A DNA stretch of 19,827 nt from an uncultured Pirellulales bacterium (GTDB lineage Bacteria > Planctomycetota > Planctomycetia > Pirellulales > Lacipirellulaceae): the NCBI GenBank assembly GCA_947258835.1, contig CAMYJY010000005.1, forward strand, positions 1 through 19,827, read 5' to 3'. Made by a program: the position numbers and the translations under genes. Of this stretch, positions 1-6,585 are shown in pieces. The first letter of the stretch is position 1. Each line of letters begins with the position of its first letter. The notes below the pieces were generated by a model, which worked only from the letters and a program-made list of their open reading frames with translations, did no database searches and had not been told where the DNA came from.

Positions 1-1030
1 AAAAGTAATCGCACACCGCGCGGCCCTGATTGACCAGTACGTCCGCATCGTAGGCCGACAGGCCGTGATCCTCCGTCAGCCGACGACGCAGCGCCGCTGG
101 GAGCTCTCCCAGCTGGGCTCGTATCTGCTCCACCTGCTCGGGAAGGGTGATCACCGGGACCAAGTCGGGATCGGGGAAATAGCGATAGTCGCTGGATTCT
201 TCTTTGCTCCGCTGACTGCGGGTGATGCCGGCCGCATCGTCCCAGCCGCGCGTTTGTTTGGGCGCGTCTCCTAGACGCTGGCCTGTTTCCTGCCACACCT
301 GGTACTGCCGCTCGGCTTCGTAATCCAGGGCCCGCTCCACCGCGCGGAAGCTGTTCATGTTTTTAATTTCTACGATGGGCGTCGCCACCAGGCCCTCTGG
401 CGTGTCCAAATGCAGATTCACATTGGCATCCACCCGCAAACTGCCTTCCTGCATGTTGCAATCCGAGACCCCCAAATAAGTCAGCAAAAGTTTCAGTTCT
501 TGCAAATAGGCCCGGGCCTCGGCGGAGCTCCGCAGGTCGGGTTCGGAAACTATTTCTAAGAGCGGCGTGCCCGTGCGATTCAAATCAATTTCACTATCGG
601 CCCGACCGGTCACCTCGTCATGCACGCTCTTGCCGGCGTCCTCCTCCAGATGCGCGCGGGTAATACCCACGCGTGTGGGCGGAAACCGATCGTTCGCATC
701 GCGGATTTCCAAAAAACCATGGGCCGACATGGGCAAATCGAATTGGCTAATCTGATATCCCTTGGGCAAATCCGGATAAAAATACTGCTTGCGATCCCAC
801 TTGGTGAACTGGGGGATCTCGCAGTTGAGTGCCACGGCCGTCTGTAAAGCCAGTTTATAAGCTCGGGTATCCAGGACTGGGAGGCTGCCCGGTAGTCCGC
901 TGCACACCGGACAGGTCTGCGTATTGGGCTCCGCTCCAAACTCCGTAGAACACCGACAAAACAGTTTGCTGTCGGTGGCCAACTGCACGTGCACCTCCAA
1001 GCCAATCACGGTTGTCACAGGAATTTTCAT
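1..1030 (-). CDS. gatB: Aspartyl/glutamyl-tRNA(Asn/Gln) amidotransferase subunit B, N-terminal part
   Basis: GatB binds mischarged Glu-tRNA(Gln) or Asp-tRNA(Asn), activates the acyl group with ATP and receives ammonia from GatA. Reading from the ATG at 1030, the frame stays open to the window edge (about 343 residues), so the C-terminal part, with the rest of the helical and tail domains, is missing. The start MKIPVTTVIGLEVHVQL is typical of the family. Four cysteines (C25, C27, C40, C43) in CRC and CPVC match the GatB zinc site. Further family segments include YFYPDLPKGYQISQ, the EEDAGKS region and an EIVSEPDLRS segment. It is the last visible gene of a minus-strand group, 51 bp after gatA. 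A dispersed repeat lies in that gap. No strong Shine-Dalgarno is seen. The family call is very secure. Confidence 0.97.
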   Translation of the reverse strand, partial: MKIPVTTVIGLEVHVQLATDSKLFCRCSTEFGAEPNTQTCPVCSGLPGSLPVLDTRAYKLALQTAVALNCEIPQFTKWDRKQYFYPDLPKGYQISQFDLPMSAHGFLEIRDANDRFPPTRVGITRAHLEEDAGKSVHDEVTGRADSEIDLNRTGTPLLEIVSEPDLRSSAEARAYLQELKLLLTYLGVSDCNMQEGSLRVDANVNLHLDTPEGLVATPIVEIKNMNSFRAVERALDYEAERQYQVWQETGQRLGDAPKQTRGWDDAAGITRSQRSKEESSDYRYFPDPDLVPVITLPEQVEQIRAQLGELPAALRRRLTEDHGLSAYDADVLVNQGRAVCDYF

Positions 1031-1046
1031 GGATTCATTTGTTAAA

Positions 1047-1086
1047 ACGTTGTTTCGTTGTTTCGTCGTGGTTCAAAATTTTCAGC
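1047..1086. repeat. 40-bp dispersed repeat at the gatA-gatB junction
   Basis: It begins ACGTTGTTTCG and continues through TTGTTTCGTCGTGGTTC to TCAGC. It matches 17203-17243 apart from one indel and one substitution, in the same orientation, 16 kb away. It fills most of the 51-bp gap and includes the gatA stop codon (1082-1084). Confidence 0.9.
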
Positions 1087-2617
1087 TAGACGTCGCCTGT
1101 TCGTACATCCGCGCACCGCGCAATAACGTCTCCTCACCCAAGGCGGGGGCCTGGAGCTGTAGGCCGATGGGCAAGCCATCCTGGGTGAACCCGCAGGGCA
1201 AACTTAGGCCCGGAATACCGGCCAGGTTGGCGCTTACCGTGTACAGATCCACCAAATACATGGACAGCGGATCCCCTGCCATCTCTCCCAGTCCCCAGGC
1301 CGGCTGCGCCGTGACCGGGCCCGCGATGAGGTCCACTTCCGCAAAGGCGGCGTCAAAATCTTGGCGAATCAAACGCCGCACCTTCAAGGCCTTGAGATAG
1401 TAGGCGTCGTAATAGCCGGCACTGAGCGCATAGGCACCCAGCATGATGCGGCGCTTGACCTCCGGACCAAAACCCTCGGCCCGCGAACGACGGTACATCC
1501 GCACTAACCCCGTGTCCTGGTTGTCGAGGCCCTCTTGGTCGCCAGCGGCTGCCAATTGTTTTCGTTCCGTAGCGAGCTCGGCCAGCAGGCTGGATTCGTC
1601 CGCGCGGTGGCCATAGTGGACCCCGTCGTAGCGGGCCAGGTTGCTCGAGGCTTCGCTGGGGGCAATCACGTAATAGGTGGCCACGGCATACTTGCTGTGG
1701 GGCAACGAAATTTCTTTGATCGTCGCCCCCAGCGACCGGTACACCTCCAGGGCCCCGCGGACGGCTGCCTCGACTTCCGGATGCAGGCCCTCGGCAAAAT
1801 GTTCGCGGACAATTCCCAGCCGCAGGCCAGTGAGAGGTTGGTCAATGGTGTGGGTGTACGGGGGGACAGGCGTGTCCAGCGACGTGGCGTCTTGCGGGTC
1901 ATGGCCGGCAATCGTTTCCAAAAGCAGGGCCGCGTCGGAAGTGTTGTGGGCCAAGGGGCCGACTTGGTCCAGACTGCTGGCAAAGGCCACCAAGCCAAAG
2001 CGGCTGACGCGGCCATAAGTCGGTTTTAAGCCGACCACACCGCACAGACCCGCCGGTTGGCGGATGGAGCCTCCGGTATCCGTGCCAATCGACAAGGGAG
2101 CCATGCCCGCCGCCACGCAGGCCGCCGCTCCGCCACTGGAACCCCCGGGGATGCACTGCAGGTTCCAGGGGTTGCGGGTGATTTGAAAGGCCGAGTTCTC
2201 AGTCGAGCCGCCCATGGCAAACTCATCCATGTTGGTGCGACCAATCAGCACCGCATCGGCGGCGCGGAGCTTGGCGACCACGGTGGAATCATAAGGCGGC
2301 TGAAAATTCTCCAGCATCCGCGAGGCACAGGTAGTGCGGGTTCGAGAGTCGCAGAGGACATCTTTGACTGCCACGGGCAAACCGGCCAATTGGCCTACGG
2401 ACTGACCCGCCCGGCGCCGGCTGTCGATGTCCGCGGCGGTGGCGAGAGCAGCCTCGGCAGCGACATGCAAAAAAGCACCAACGGTGGCGTCATGCTCCGC
2501 AATCCGCTCCAGGTAGCTCTGCGTCAGTTCCACGGCACTGAGCTCGCCGCGCGTCAGCAAGGCGAGTGCTTGGCTAGCCGTAAGATCAGGATGGAAGGCG
2601 AGCATGGCGTTTGTCAT
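1082..2617 (-). CDS. gatA: Aspartyl/glutamyl-tRNA amidotransferase subunit A (amidase)
   Basis: GatA hydrolyses glutamine and channels the ammonia to GatB, converting Glu-tRNA(Gln) to Gln-tRNA(Gln) (or the Asp/Asn pair). The 511-residue protein has the full amidase-signature fold and is slightly longer than usual (about 485). The Ser-cisSer-Lys triad can be assigned by comparison with known GatA: K85 in LPVAVKD, S160 in GGSSGG and S184 in DTGGSIRQPAG. The start is the ATG at 2617. A second in-frame Met three codons later is possible. It lies 30 bp after gatC, so co-transcription and coupled synthesis of the complex are likely. The TGA stop (1084-1082) lies inside the 1047-1086 dispersed repeat, so the repeat abuts or supplies the gene end. 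Identification is very secure. Confidence 0.98.
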   Translation of the reverse strand: MTNAMLAFHPDLTASQALALLTRGELSAVELTQSYLERIAEHDATVGAFLHVAAEAALATAADIDSRRRAGQSVGQLAGLPVAVKDVLCDSRTRTTCASRMLENFQPPYDSTVVAKLRAADAVLIGRTNMDEFAMGGSTENSAFQITRNPWNLQCIPGGSSGGAAACVAAGMAPLSIGTDTGGSIRQPAGLCGVVGLKPTYGRVSRFGLVAFASSLDQVGPLAHNTSDAALLLETIAGHDPQDATSLDTPVPPYTHTIDQPLTGLRLGIVREHFAEGLHPEVEAAVRGALEVYRSLGATIKEISLPHSKYAVATYYVIAPSEASSNLARYDGVHYGHRADESSLLAELATERKQLAAAGDQEGLDNQDTGLVRMYRRSRAEGFGPEVKRRIMLGAYALSAGYYDAYYLKALKVRRLIRQDFDAAFAEVDLIAGPVTAQPAWGLGEMAGDPLSMYLVDLYTVSANLAGIPGLSLPCGFTQDGLPIGLQLQAPALGEETLLRGARMYEQATSS

Positions 2618-2647
2618 GTGAGACAGGCCTACCGTGTTGCAGGGCAG

Positions 2648-2938
2648 CTAATCACCTAGGACCGGCGGTACCAGATAGCCGCGCTGGTTGTGGCGCGGGG
2701 CATTGGCCAGGGCCTGTTCGCGGGGCAGGCTGGCCCGCGCTTGATCCGCCGCAAAAACGTTGCTGACCTCCACCGCGTGGGCCATGGGCTCTACGTCCGT
2801 GGTGTCGACCTCGGCCAGCTGATCCACATAGGCCACAATCTGACCCAACTCGGAGGTCATCGTCTCCAGCTCGGCGCTGGTGAGCTGGAGCCGCGCCAGC
2901 AGGGACACCTTCTCAACATCAGCACGGGTGATTGCCAT
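2648..2938 (-). CDS. gatC: Aspartyl/glutamyl-tRNA amidotransferase subunit C
   Basis: GatC is the small subunit that wraps around GatA and stabilises the GatCAB complex. The 96-residue length is normal. Family features are visible: the opening MAITRADVEKVSLLARLQL, a helical middle with ELGQIVAYVDQLAEVDTTDVEPM, and the C-terminal AP-R followed by GYLVPPVLGD. The start is the ATG at 2938. A GAGGA sequence lies about a dozen bases upstream on the minus strand. It sits between rpmB and gatA on the same strand. The order C-A-B is the common bacterial arrangement. Identification is secure. Confidence 0.97.
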   Translation of the reverse strand: MAITRADVEKVSLLARLQLTSAELETMTSELGQIVAYVDQLAEVDTTDVEPMAHAVEVSNVFAADQARASLPREQALANAPRHNQRGYLVPPVLGD

Positions 2939-3050
2939 GGCGATCTACGAGTCCTCACGGTTGTTGGTGCACGTGCGTTTGGTGAGCGACCAACGGGAGC
3001 GGGCCAATGTTCTCCGAGCGGTAGCTCGCATGGGCTGGCGGCCCCGCCGC

Positions 3051-3326
3051 CTACTTGGCAGCAGCTTGCTCTGGCACCCGGAAGGGGGCCTGGCGGACAA
3101 TCTTCGTCACCCCGCCGCTGCGGATACACTGCGTGCAGGCCTGAATCGTCTGATGGGTTCCGTTGGGAGTTACGATCCGTACCCGTTGTAGATTGGGCTT
3201 GAACTTGCGACGCGTAATGCCGGTGATCTTGGTACCCACACCTCCGAGGTATTTTTTCTTGCCGCGGATGGCCACGGAGTTGCCCATTTGAGCACCCTTG
3301 CCACATATTTTGCACTGACGGGCCAT
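3051..3326 (-). CDS. rpmB: 50S ribosomal protein L28
   Basis: L28 is a small structural protein of the large ribosomal subunit. The 91-residue product begins MARQCKICGKGAQMGNSV, has the family segment KRKFKPNLQRVR (here preceded by TGITR), and ends in an Ala/Lys tail. It carries two CxxC pairs, C5/C8 and C64/C67, so it is a zinc-ribbon (C+) form of L28. The ATG at 3326 is preceded by AAGGA at a good distance, one of the clearer ribosome sites in the window. A likely promoter lies upstream at 3389-3416. It is the first gene of the minus-strand group and is followed after 112 bp by gatC, so a shared transcript is plausible but not shown. Confidence 0.97.
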   Translation of the reverse strand: MARQCKICGKGAQMGNSVAIRGKKKYLGGVGTKITGITRRKFKPNLQRVRIVTPNGTHQTIQACTQCIRSGGVTKIVRQAPFRVPEQAAAK

Positions 3327-3388
3327 GATCTCAATTTCCTTGTCCTAAGATAAGCTGGCTAATATGATGAATTGTATGCAAACCGGTC

Positions 3389-3416
3389 ATTGTACCCCTT
3401 CGCTCGGGCATGGCAA
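3389..3416 (-). promoter_or_regulatory. Candidate sigma-70 type promoter for rpmB-gatCAB
   Basis: On the minus strand, TTGCCA (3416-3411) and TACAAT (3394-3389) are separated by 16 bp. Each hexamer differs from consensus by one base. It would give a leader of about 55 nt before the rpmB ATG. Its -35 box overlaps the ATG at 3410, the upstream alternative start of the divergent carboxypeptidase gene. Prediction only. Confidence 0.4.
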
Positions 3417-3454
3417 CTGCGGCCGGGGGGTCTTTTTTGCCAAAACATGCAGCT

Positions 3455-4873
3455 ATGTGCAAAACGGTGCCAGTTTCCCTGAGGTTCTGCTTGCTCGTCG
3501 GGTGGGGCTTGTTCGGCAACGTCCCCACTGCCGGGGCCCAGTGGTATGACGATTTTCAAAATCTGGCCAGTATTTACCAAAAACTGGGCGATTTTGAAGC
3601 CGCATATCCCGAGTTGGTGACTTCCTTTTCCATTGGGAGCTCCTACGAAGGCCGAGAGATTCGCGGTCTGAAGATCTCGGGCACGGGGGGCAGCAAGGCG
3701 ACTCGACCCGCAGTGCTGCTGAACAGCGGACAGCACGCTCGCGAGTGGATTGCCCCGCTGGCCAGCATGTACGCGGCCGAACAGTTGTTGGGGCAGTACG
3801 ATTCAGAGAGCGATGTCCGGGGGGTGCTGGACGAAGTCGACTTTTATGTCATCCCGGTGGTGAATCCAGACGGCTATCACTTCTCCTGGGGCAGTCCCAG
3901 CAATCGCTTTTGGCGTTTGAACCGTCGGCAAAATGCCAACGGGAGTTGGGGCGTCGATCTGAATCGTAATTGGGATTATGGTTGGGGCGGCGGCGGCTCC
4001 AGTGGTGTGCCTGGTAGCGAGACGTATCGAGGCACGGCTCCCTTTTCGGAACCAGAAACCGCAGCTCTGAGGGACTTCTATTACGATCATCCCAATTTGG
4101 TCTCCAACATCGATTTTCACTCCTTCTCGCAGCTGATTCTGACGCCATTTGGTTATTCCGCCGTGGCAGAGCCCGCGGACCACGCCCTGCTGATGGACTT
4201 GGCCGCGGAAATGTCGGAGTCCATGGCAGCCGTGCATGGCCAAACCTACGTGCCCCAGTCGGCATCGGAGCTCTACCAGGCCAGCGGCATCAGCATTGAT
4301 TGGTCCTATGGGAGTGAAAATGTGTATTCCTATACCGTGGAACTGCGGCCAGCGGGACCCAATAGCGTGGCCAGTTTCGAGTTACCGGCCTCTGAAATCT
4401 TGCCGACGGTGGAGGAGGCCTTTGCGGCCGTGCTCGACCTGGGGGATTTTACGGCCGCTGTGGGGCGGGGCGATTTCAATTACGACTATCATCTTGATCT
4501 GGACGATCTCGACGCCTTAGCCGCTGGCGTTGTTTTGGGTACCAGCAAAGGGGAATACGACGTGAATGGCGACGCACTGATTGACCCGCGGGATGTCCAG
4601 GCCTGGCTGGTCAACGCCGGGCAGCGCAACCAAACACGCTACCGCCCCGGGGATGCCAATCTCGACGGCGCGGTCGATCACACCGATTTCGACATCTGGT
4701 CTGCCCATCAAAACGAGATCACGTCCGATTGGAGTCGCGGCGACTTCAATGTTGATGGTCTGGTGGATGGGGCGGATTGGCAGATTTGGCAGAGCTCAGT
4801 CCTGGCCGTGCCGGAGCCTACCACCGCGCTCCTCCTCTACGGGGCCAGCCTTTTCATTTTAAGGAGACGATAG
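3455..4873 (+). CDS. Secreted M14 zinc carboxypeptidase with dockerin-like repeats and PEP-CTERM tail
   Basis: This is an exported metallocarboxypeptidase of the carboxypeptidase A type, removing C-terminal amino acids from peptides. The frame is open from an ATG at 3410. I prefer the ATG at 3455 because a classical signal peptide starts there and ends near TAGAQ. Numbered from 3410, the zinc ligands are H109 and E112 (HAREW) and H237 (DFHSFS). N185-R186 match the substrate carboxylate site, Y300 (SIDWSY) matches Tyr248 and E311 (YTVELRP) matches catalytic Glu270 of carboxypeptidase A. After the enzyme domain, residues 354-460 hold Asp/Asn-rich calcium-loop repeats like dockerin type I (GDFNYD, YDVNGD, GDANLDG, GDFNVDG). 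The end is a PEP-CTERM sorting signal: VPEPTT, a hydrophobic stretch, then RRR. It diverges from rpmB and overlaps the facing hisN-like gene by 20 bp. Confidence 0.93.
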   Translation: MCKTVPVSLRFCLLVGWGLFGNVPTAGAQWYDDFQNLASIYQKLGDFEAAYPELVTSFSIGSSYEGREIRGLKISGTGGSKATRPAVLLNSGQHAREWIAPLASMYAAEQLLGQYDSESDVRGVLDEVDFYVIPVVNPDGYHFSWGSPSNRFWRLNRRQNANGSWGVDLNRNWDYGWGGGGSSGVPGSETYRGTAPFSEPETAALRDFYYDHPNLVSNIDFHSFSQLILTPFGYSAVAEPADHALLMDLAAEMSESMAAVHGQTYVPQSASELYQASGISIDWSYGSENVYSYTVELRPAGPNSVASFELPASEILPTVEEAFAAVLDLGDFTAAVGRGDFNYDYHLDLDDLDALAAGVVLGTSKGEYDVNGDALIDPRDVQAWLVNAGQRNQTRYRPGDANLDGAVDHTDFDIWSAHQNEITSDWSRGDFNVDGLVDGADWQIWQSSVLAVPEPTTALLLYGASLFILRRR

Positions 4874-5666
4874 CCTGCACCTCTGCCGACAGGGCGGCAT
4901 TGGTCGCGATGGCCTCTTCGCTGTGGACCGTGGGTCGGCCTTGCCAGTCAAAAAACTTGCCGCCCGCTTCCTCGATAATGGGCTGGATGGCCGCTGCATC
5001 CCACAGGCTCAGCGCGGCGTCAATCATGATTTCGCCGCGGCCGGTGGCAACCAACAAATAGCCGAAGGCATCGCCCCAGGTGCGCGTGAGGCGGCAGGCA
5101 TGTTGGAGCCGATCGTAGACATCGCGCGCATCCTCGGCGCGGTCCTTCGAGTACGACTTGACCGAGGTGGTGAGGAAGGTGGCGGCCGAGAGTTGGGCGG
5201 TGCTGGAGACCCGGGCCGCTTGGGGAGGGGCCTCTCCTATTTGGTGCCAACAGCCCTGACCGCGGGCCGCGTACACCATTTCTCCGGCAGCAGGGGCAAA
5301 AATGATTCCCAGTTGCGGCTGATCCTGCCACAGCACGGCCACCAACGTGGTGTAGAGTGGCACGCCGGTGACGAAGGCCTTGGTGCCGTCAATCGGGTCG
5401 AGTACCCAGCGAAAACCGCTGCTGCCGGCAGTTGCACCGAATTCCTCCCCCAGGATAGCGTCTTCCGGATAGGCTGCGCTAATCCGCTGCCGGAGGAGTT
5501 GTTCGGCCTGACGGTCCGCAGCCGTGACGGGCGAGCCGTCCTGTTTGCTGTCAATGCTGAGGCGGTCGGATCGAAACAGCTCGAGGGTTTGCCGCCCGGC
5601 CTGACGGGCAATTTCCACGGCAAATTCCAGCCGGCCATCAAGTTGGGGAGTGTCGCAGGATGCCAT
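4854..5666 (-). CDS. hisN: Histidinol-phosphatase-like protein of the inositol monophosphatase family
   Basis: This is a Mg-dependent phosphatase of the IMPase superfamily, most like HisN, which removes phosphate from histidinol phosphate in histidine synthesis. The 270 residues are full length. Metal ligands are visible: E74 in GEEFG, D90 and D93 in WVLDPIDGTKAF, and D223 in the WDAAA motif, followed by PIIEEAGG. The GDAFGYLLVATGRGEIMID segment and the VTGVPLY stretch after DGT fit histidinol phosphatases better than plain inositol or CysQ phosphatases. Substrate remains inferred, as no his genes are nearby. The start is the ATG at 5666, with no obvious Shine-Dalgarno. The 3' end overlaps the facing carboxypeptidase gene by 20 bp, so the two transcripts must run into each other. 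Confidence 0.85.
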   Translation of the reverse strand: MASCDTPQLDGRLEFAVEIARQAGRQTLELFRSDRLSIDSKQDGSPVTAADRQAEQLLRQRISAAYPEDAILGEEFGATAGSSGFRWVLDPIDGTKAFVTGVPLYTTLVAVLWQDQPQLGIIFAPAAGEMVYAARGQGCWHQIGEAPPQAARVSSTAQLSAATFLTTSVKSYSKDRAEDARDVYDRLQHACRLTRTWGDAFGYLLVATGRGEIMIDAALSLWDAAAIQPIIEEAGGKFFDWQGRPTVHSEEAIATNAALSAEVQAIVSLK

Positions 5667-5717
5667 GCGCCTAGGCTACCAGATTCGTGCGGGAGTTCTC
5701 AAGGTGCAGCAGTTGGT

Positions 5718-5882
5718 GTTTCCAGTGAGGGGCCCCGACTTGGGGGGACCTTTTTTGGCTCCCGCCGCTTCCCCGCGTCATTCCCGCGTAGGCGGGAATC
5801 TAGACTACCCGCGCCCGCTACTGGATTCCCGCTTGCGCGGGAATGACGATACTGTGCCTACAGCAAACCGCAAGATGCGCTC
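5718..5882. repeat. Long intergenic repeat, copy 1 (GTCATTCCCGCG palindrome type)
   Basis: The unit starts with GTTTCCAGTGAGGGGCC (5718-5734) and ends with GCAAACCGCAAGATGCGCTC (5863-5882). The same borders occur in the same orientation at 8316 and 8498. The core is a perfect 12-bp inverted repeat, GTCATTCCCGCG at 5777-5788 and CGCGGGAATGAC at 5836-5847. Each arm is also a small hairpin (CCCGC/GCGGG). The palindrome resembles the widespread ATTCCC-N8-GGGAAT elements, such as dRS3 of Neisseria. It contains no gene. It is probably a non-autonomous mobile or MITE-like element. Confidence 0.85.
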
Positions 5883-5953
5883 GGAAAAGACCGTCTCTGC
5901 CCCCGGCCGCCCTTGTCCCCAGGGAGACTTGGGGGCTAGGATTTTATTGATGT

Positions 5954-6038
5954 CTGCGCAGCCAATGAAACTACCGCTAGCATTTTGCTTGCCAAATGCG
6001 GGCTTCCGTGGGGCGCCCTTGGCTCATTGGCAGCGCAG
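5954..6038. repeat. Imperfect 15-bp inverted repeat with structured 55-nt interior
   Basis: The left arm (5954-5968) and the right arm (6024-6038) match at 14 of 15 positions when one is reverse-complemented. The interior also has short complementary pieces (GCATTT/AAATGC and GGGC/GCCC). It could be a transcript leader structure or the ends of a small element. There is no T-run after it, so it is not a typical terminator. Confidence 0.45.
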
Positions 6039-6106
6039 AGGGCAATCAGATCGATTGTAGGGCTTCGGGAGCCCTCGTGAGCGCCAGGAGATGGGCTGGA
6101 ATTTGC

Positions 6107-6134
6107 TTGAACCGGGATCTGCCGCCCTTAAAAT
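6107..6134 (+). promoter_or_regulatory. Candidate promoter for the 6195-8196 gene pair
   Basis: TTGAAC (6107-6112) and TAAAAT (6129-6134) are 16 bp apart, about 60 bp before the ATG at 6195. The -10 box differs from consensus by one base. The -35 box is weaker. Prediction only. Confidence 0.3.
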
Positions 6135-6194
6135 GGAAACAGGCAAGGACGGCCGCTCCTCCGGCGAGCAGCACACACATGAGGAGCAGAGACG

Positions 6195-6545
6195 ATGCGC
6201 GAGAGAACAAAATGGAAATGGATGATGCTGGTGCTCAGTAGCGGGGCACTCGGTTGTTGGGTGTTGGCCTGCCAGCAGACCAGCGCCTGGGCCGAACAGC
6301 GGGTTCCTCCCGCGGCGGCCGCCACGGGTCTGATCACCCACGTGTTTCACACTCCAGATCGGCCCACCAAAATAGTCGTTGTGGATCCCGTGCAAAGACG
6401 GATCGCTGTCTACTTTGTGAGTTTGGACAGCGGCCAGATTCAGCTCAAGAGTGTCCGCAATATTGCGGGTGATTTGGCTTTACAAGAGTTTAATAGCGAC
6501 GACCCGTCGCCGCGAGATATCCTGAATCTCCAGCAACGTAACTAA
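6195..6545 (+). CDS. Small exported protein, conserved-looking, function unknown
   Basis: 116 residues. A basic start (MRERTKWKW) is followed by a hydrophobic segment to about residue 30. The segment contains VLAC, which loosely resembles a lipobox, so the protein may be secreted or a lipoprotein. The mature part (about 32-116) carries LITHVFHTPDRPTKIVVVDPVQRRIAVYFV, then an IQLKSVRNI segment, and reads like a compact beta-rich domain. From memory, proteins with this pattern occur in other Pirellulales. I cannot confirm that here and know no function. A GAGGAG ribosome site lies just before the ATG. It is 40 bp upstream of the acidic HTH/membrane protein on the same strand and probably shares its transcript, which hints at a joint role. 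Confidence 0.8.
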   Translation: MRERTKWKWMMLVLSSGALGCWVLACQQTSAWAEQRVPPAAAATGLITHVFHTPDRPTKIVVVDPVQRRIAVYFVSLDSGQIQLKSVRNIAGDLALQEFNSDDPSPRDILNLQQRN

Positions 6546-6585
6546 GCGCTGATCTCAAGACAACGGTTGTAGTACAGAGGTTTCC

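Larger units (their letters stand above)
5883..6194. other. Gene-free stretch upstream of the small exported protein
   Basis: I see no convincing gene here. It holds an imperfect 15-bp inverted repeat (CTGCGCAGCCAATGA at 5954-5968 and its near complement at 6024-6038), a short hairpin AGGGCT/AGCCCT at 6059-6075, and a possible promoter at 6107-6134. An 81-codon open frame crosses it (5996-6241) but overlaps the next gene out of frame and has no family features. Confidence 0.5.

Noticed and set aside
4923..5846. 307-codon plus-strand frame across the HisN-like gene and repeat 1
   Set aside because: It lies opposite a clear IMPase-family gene and runs into the repeat. No conserved motif.
5777..5847. 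Possible CRISPR array from the repeated GGGAAT/ATTCCC pieces
   Set aside because: There are only two inverted arms per element, not several direct repeats with equal spacers, and no cas genes.
6005..6090. tRNA-like segment (GGCTCATTGGCAG resembles a D-arm)
   Set aside because: There is no T-arm motif of the GGTTC type, no matching acceptor stem and no anticodon stem at the right place.
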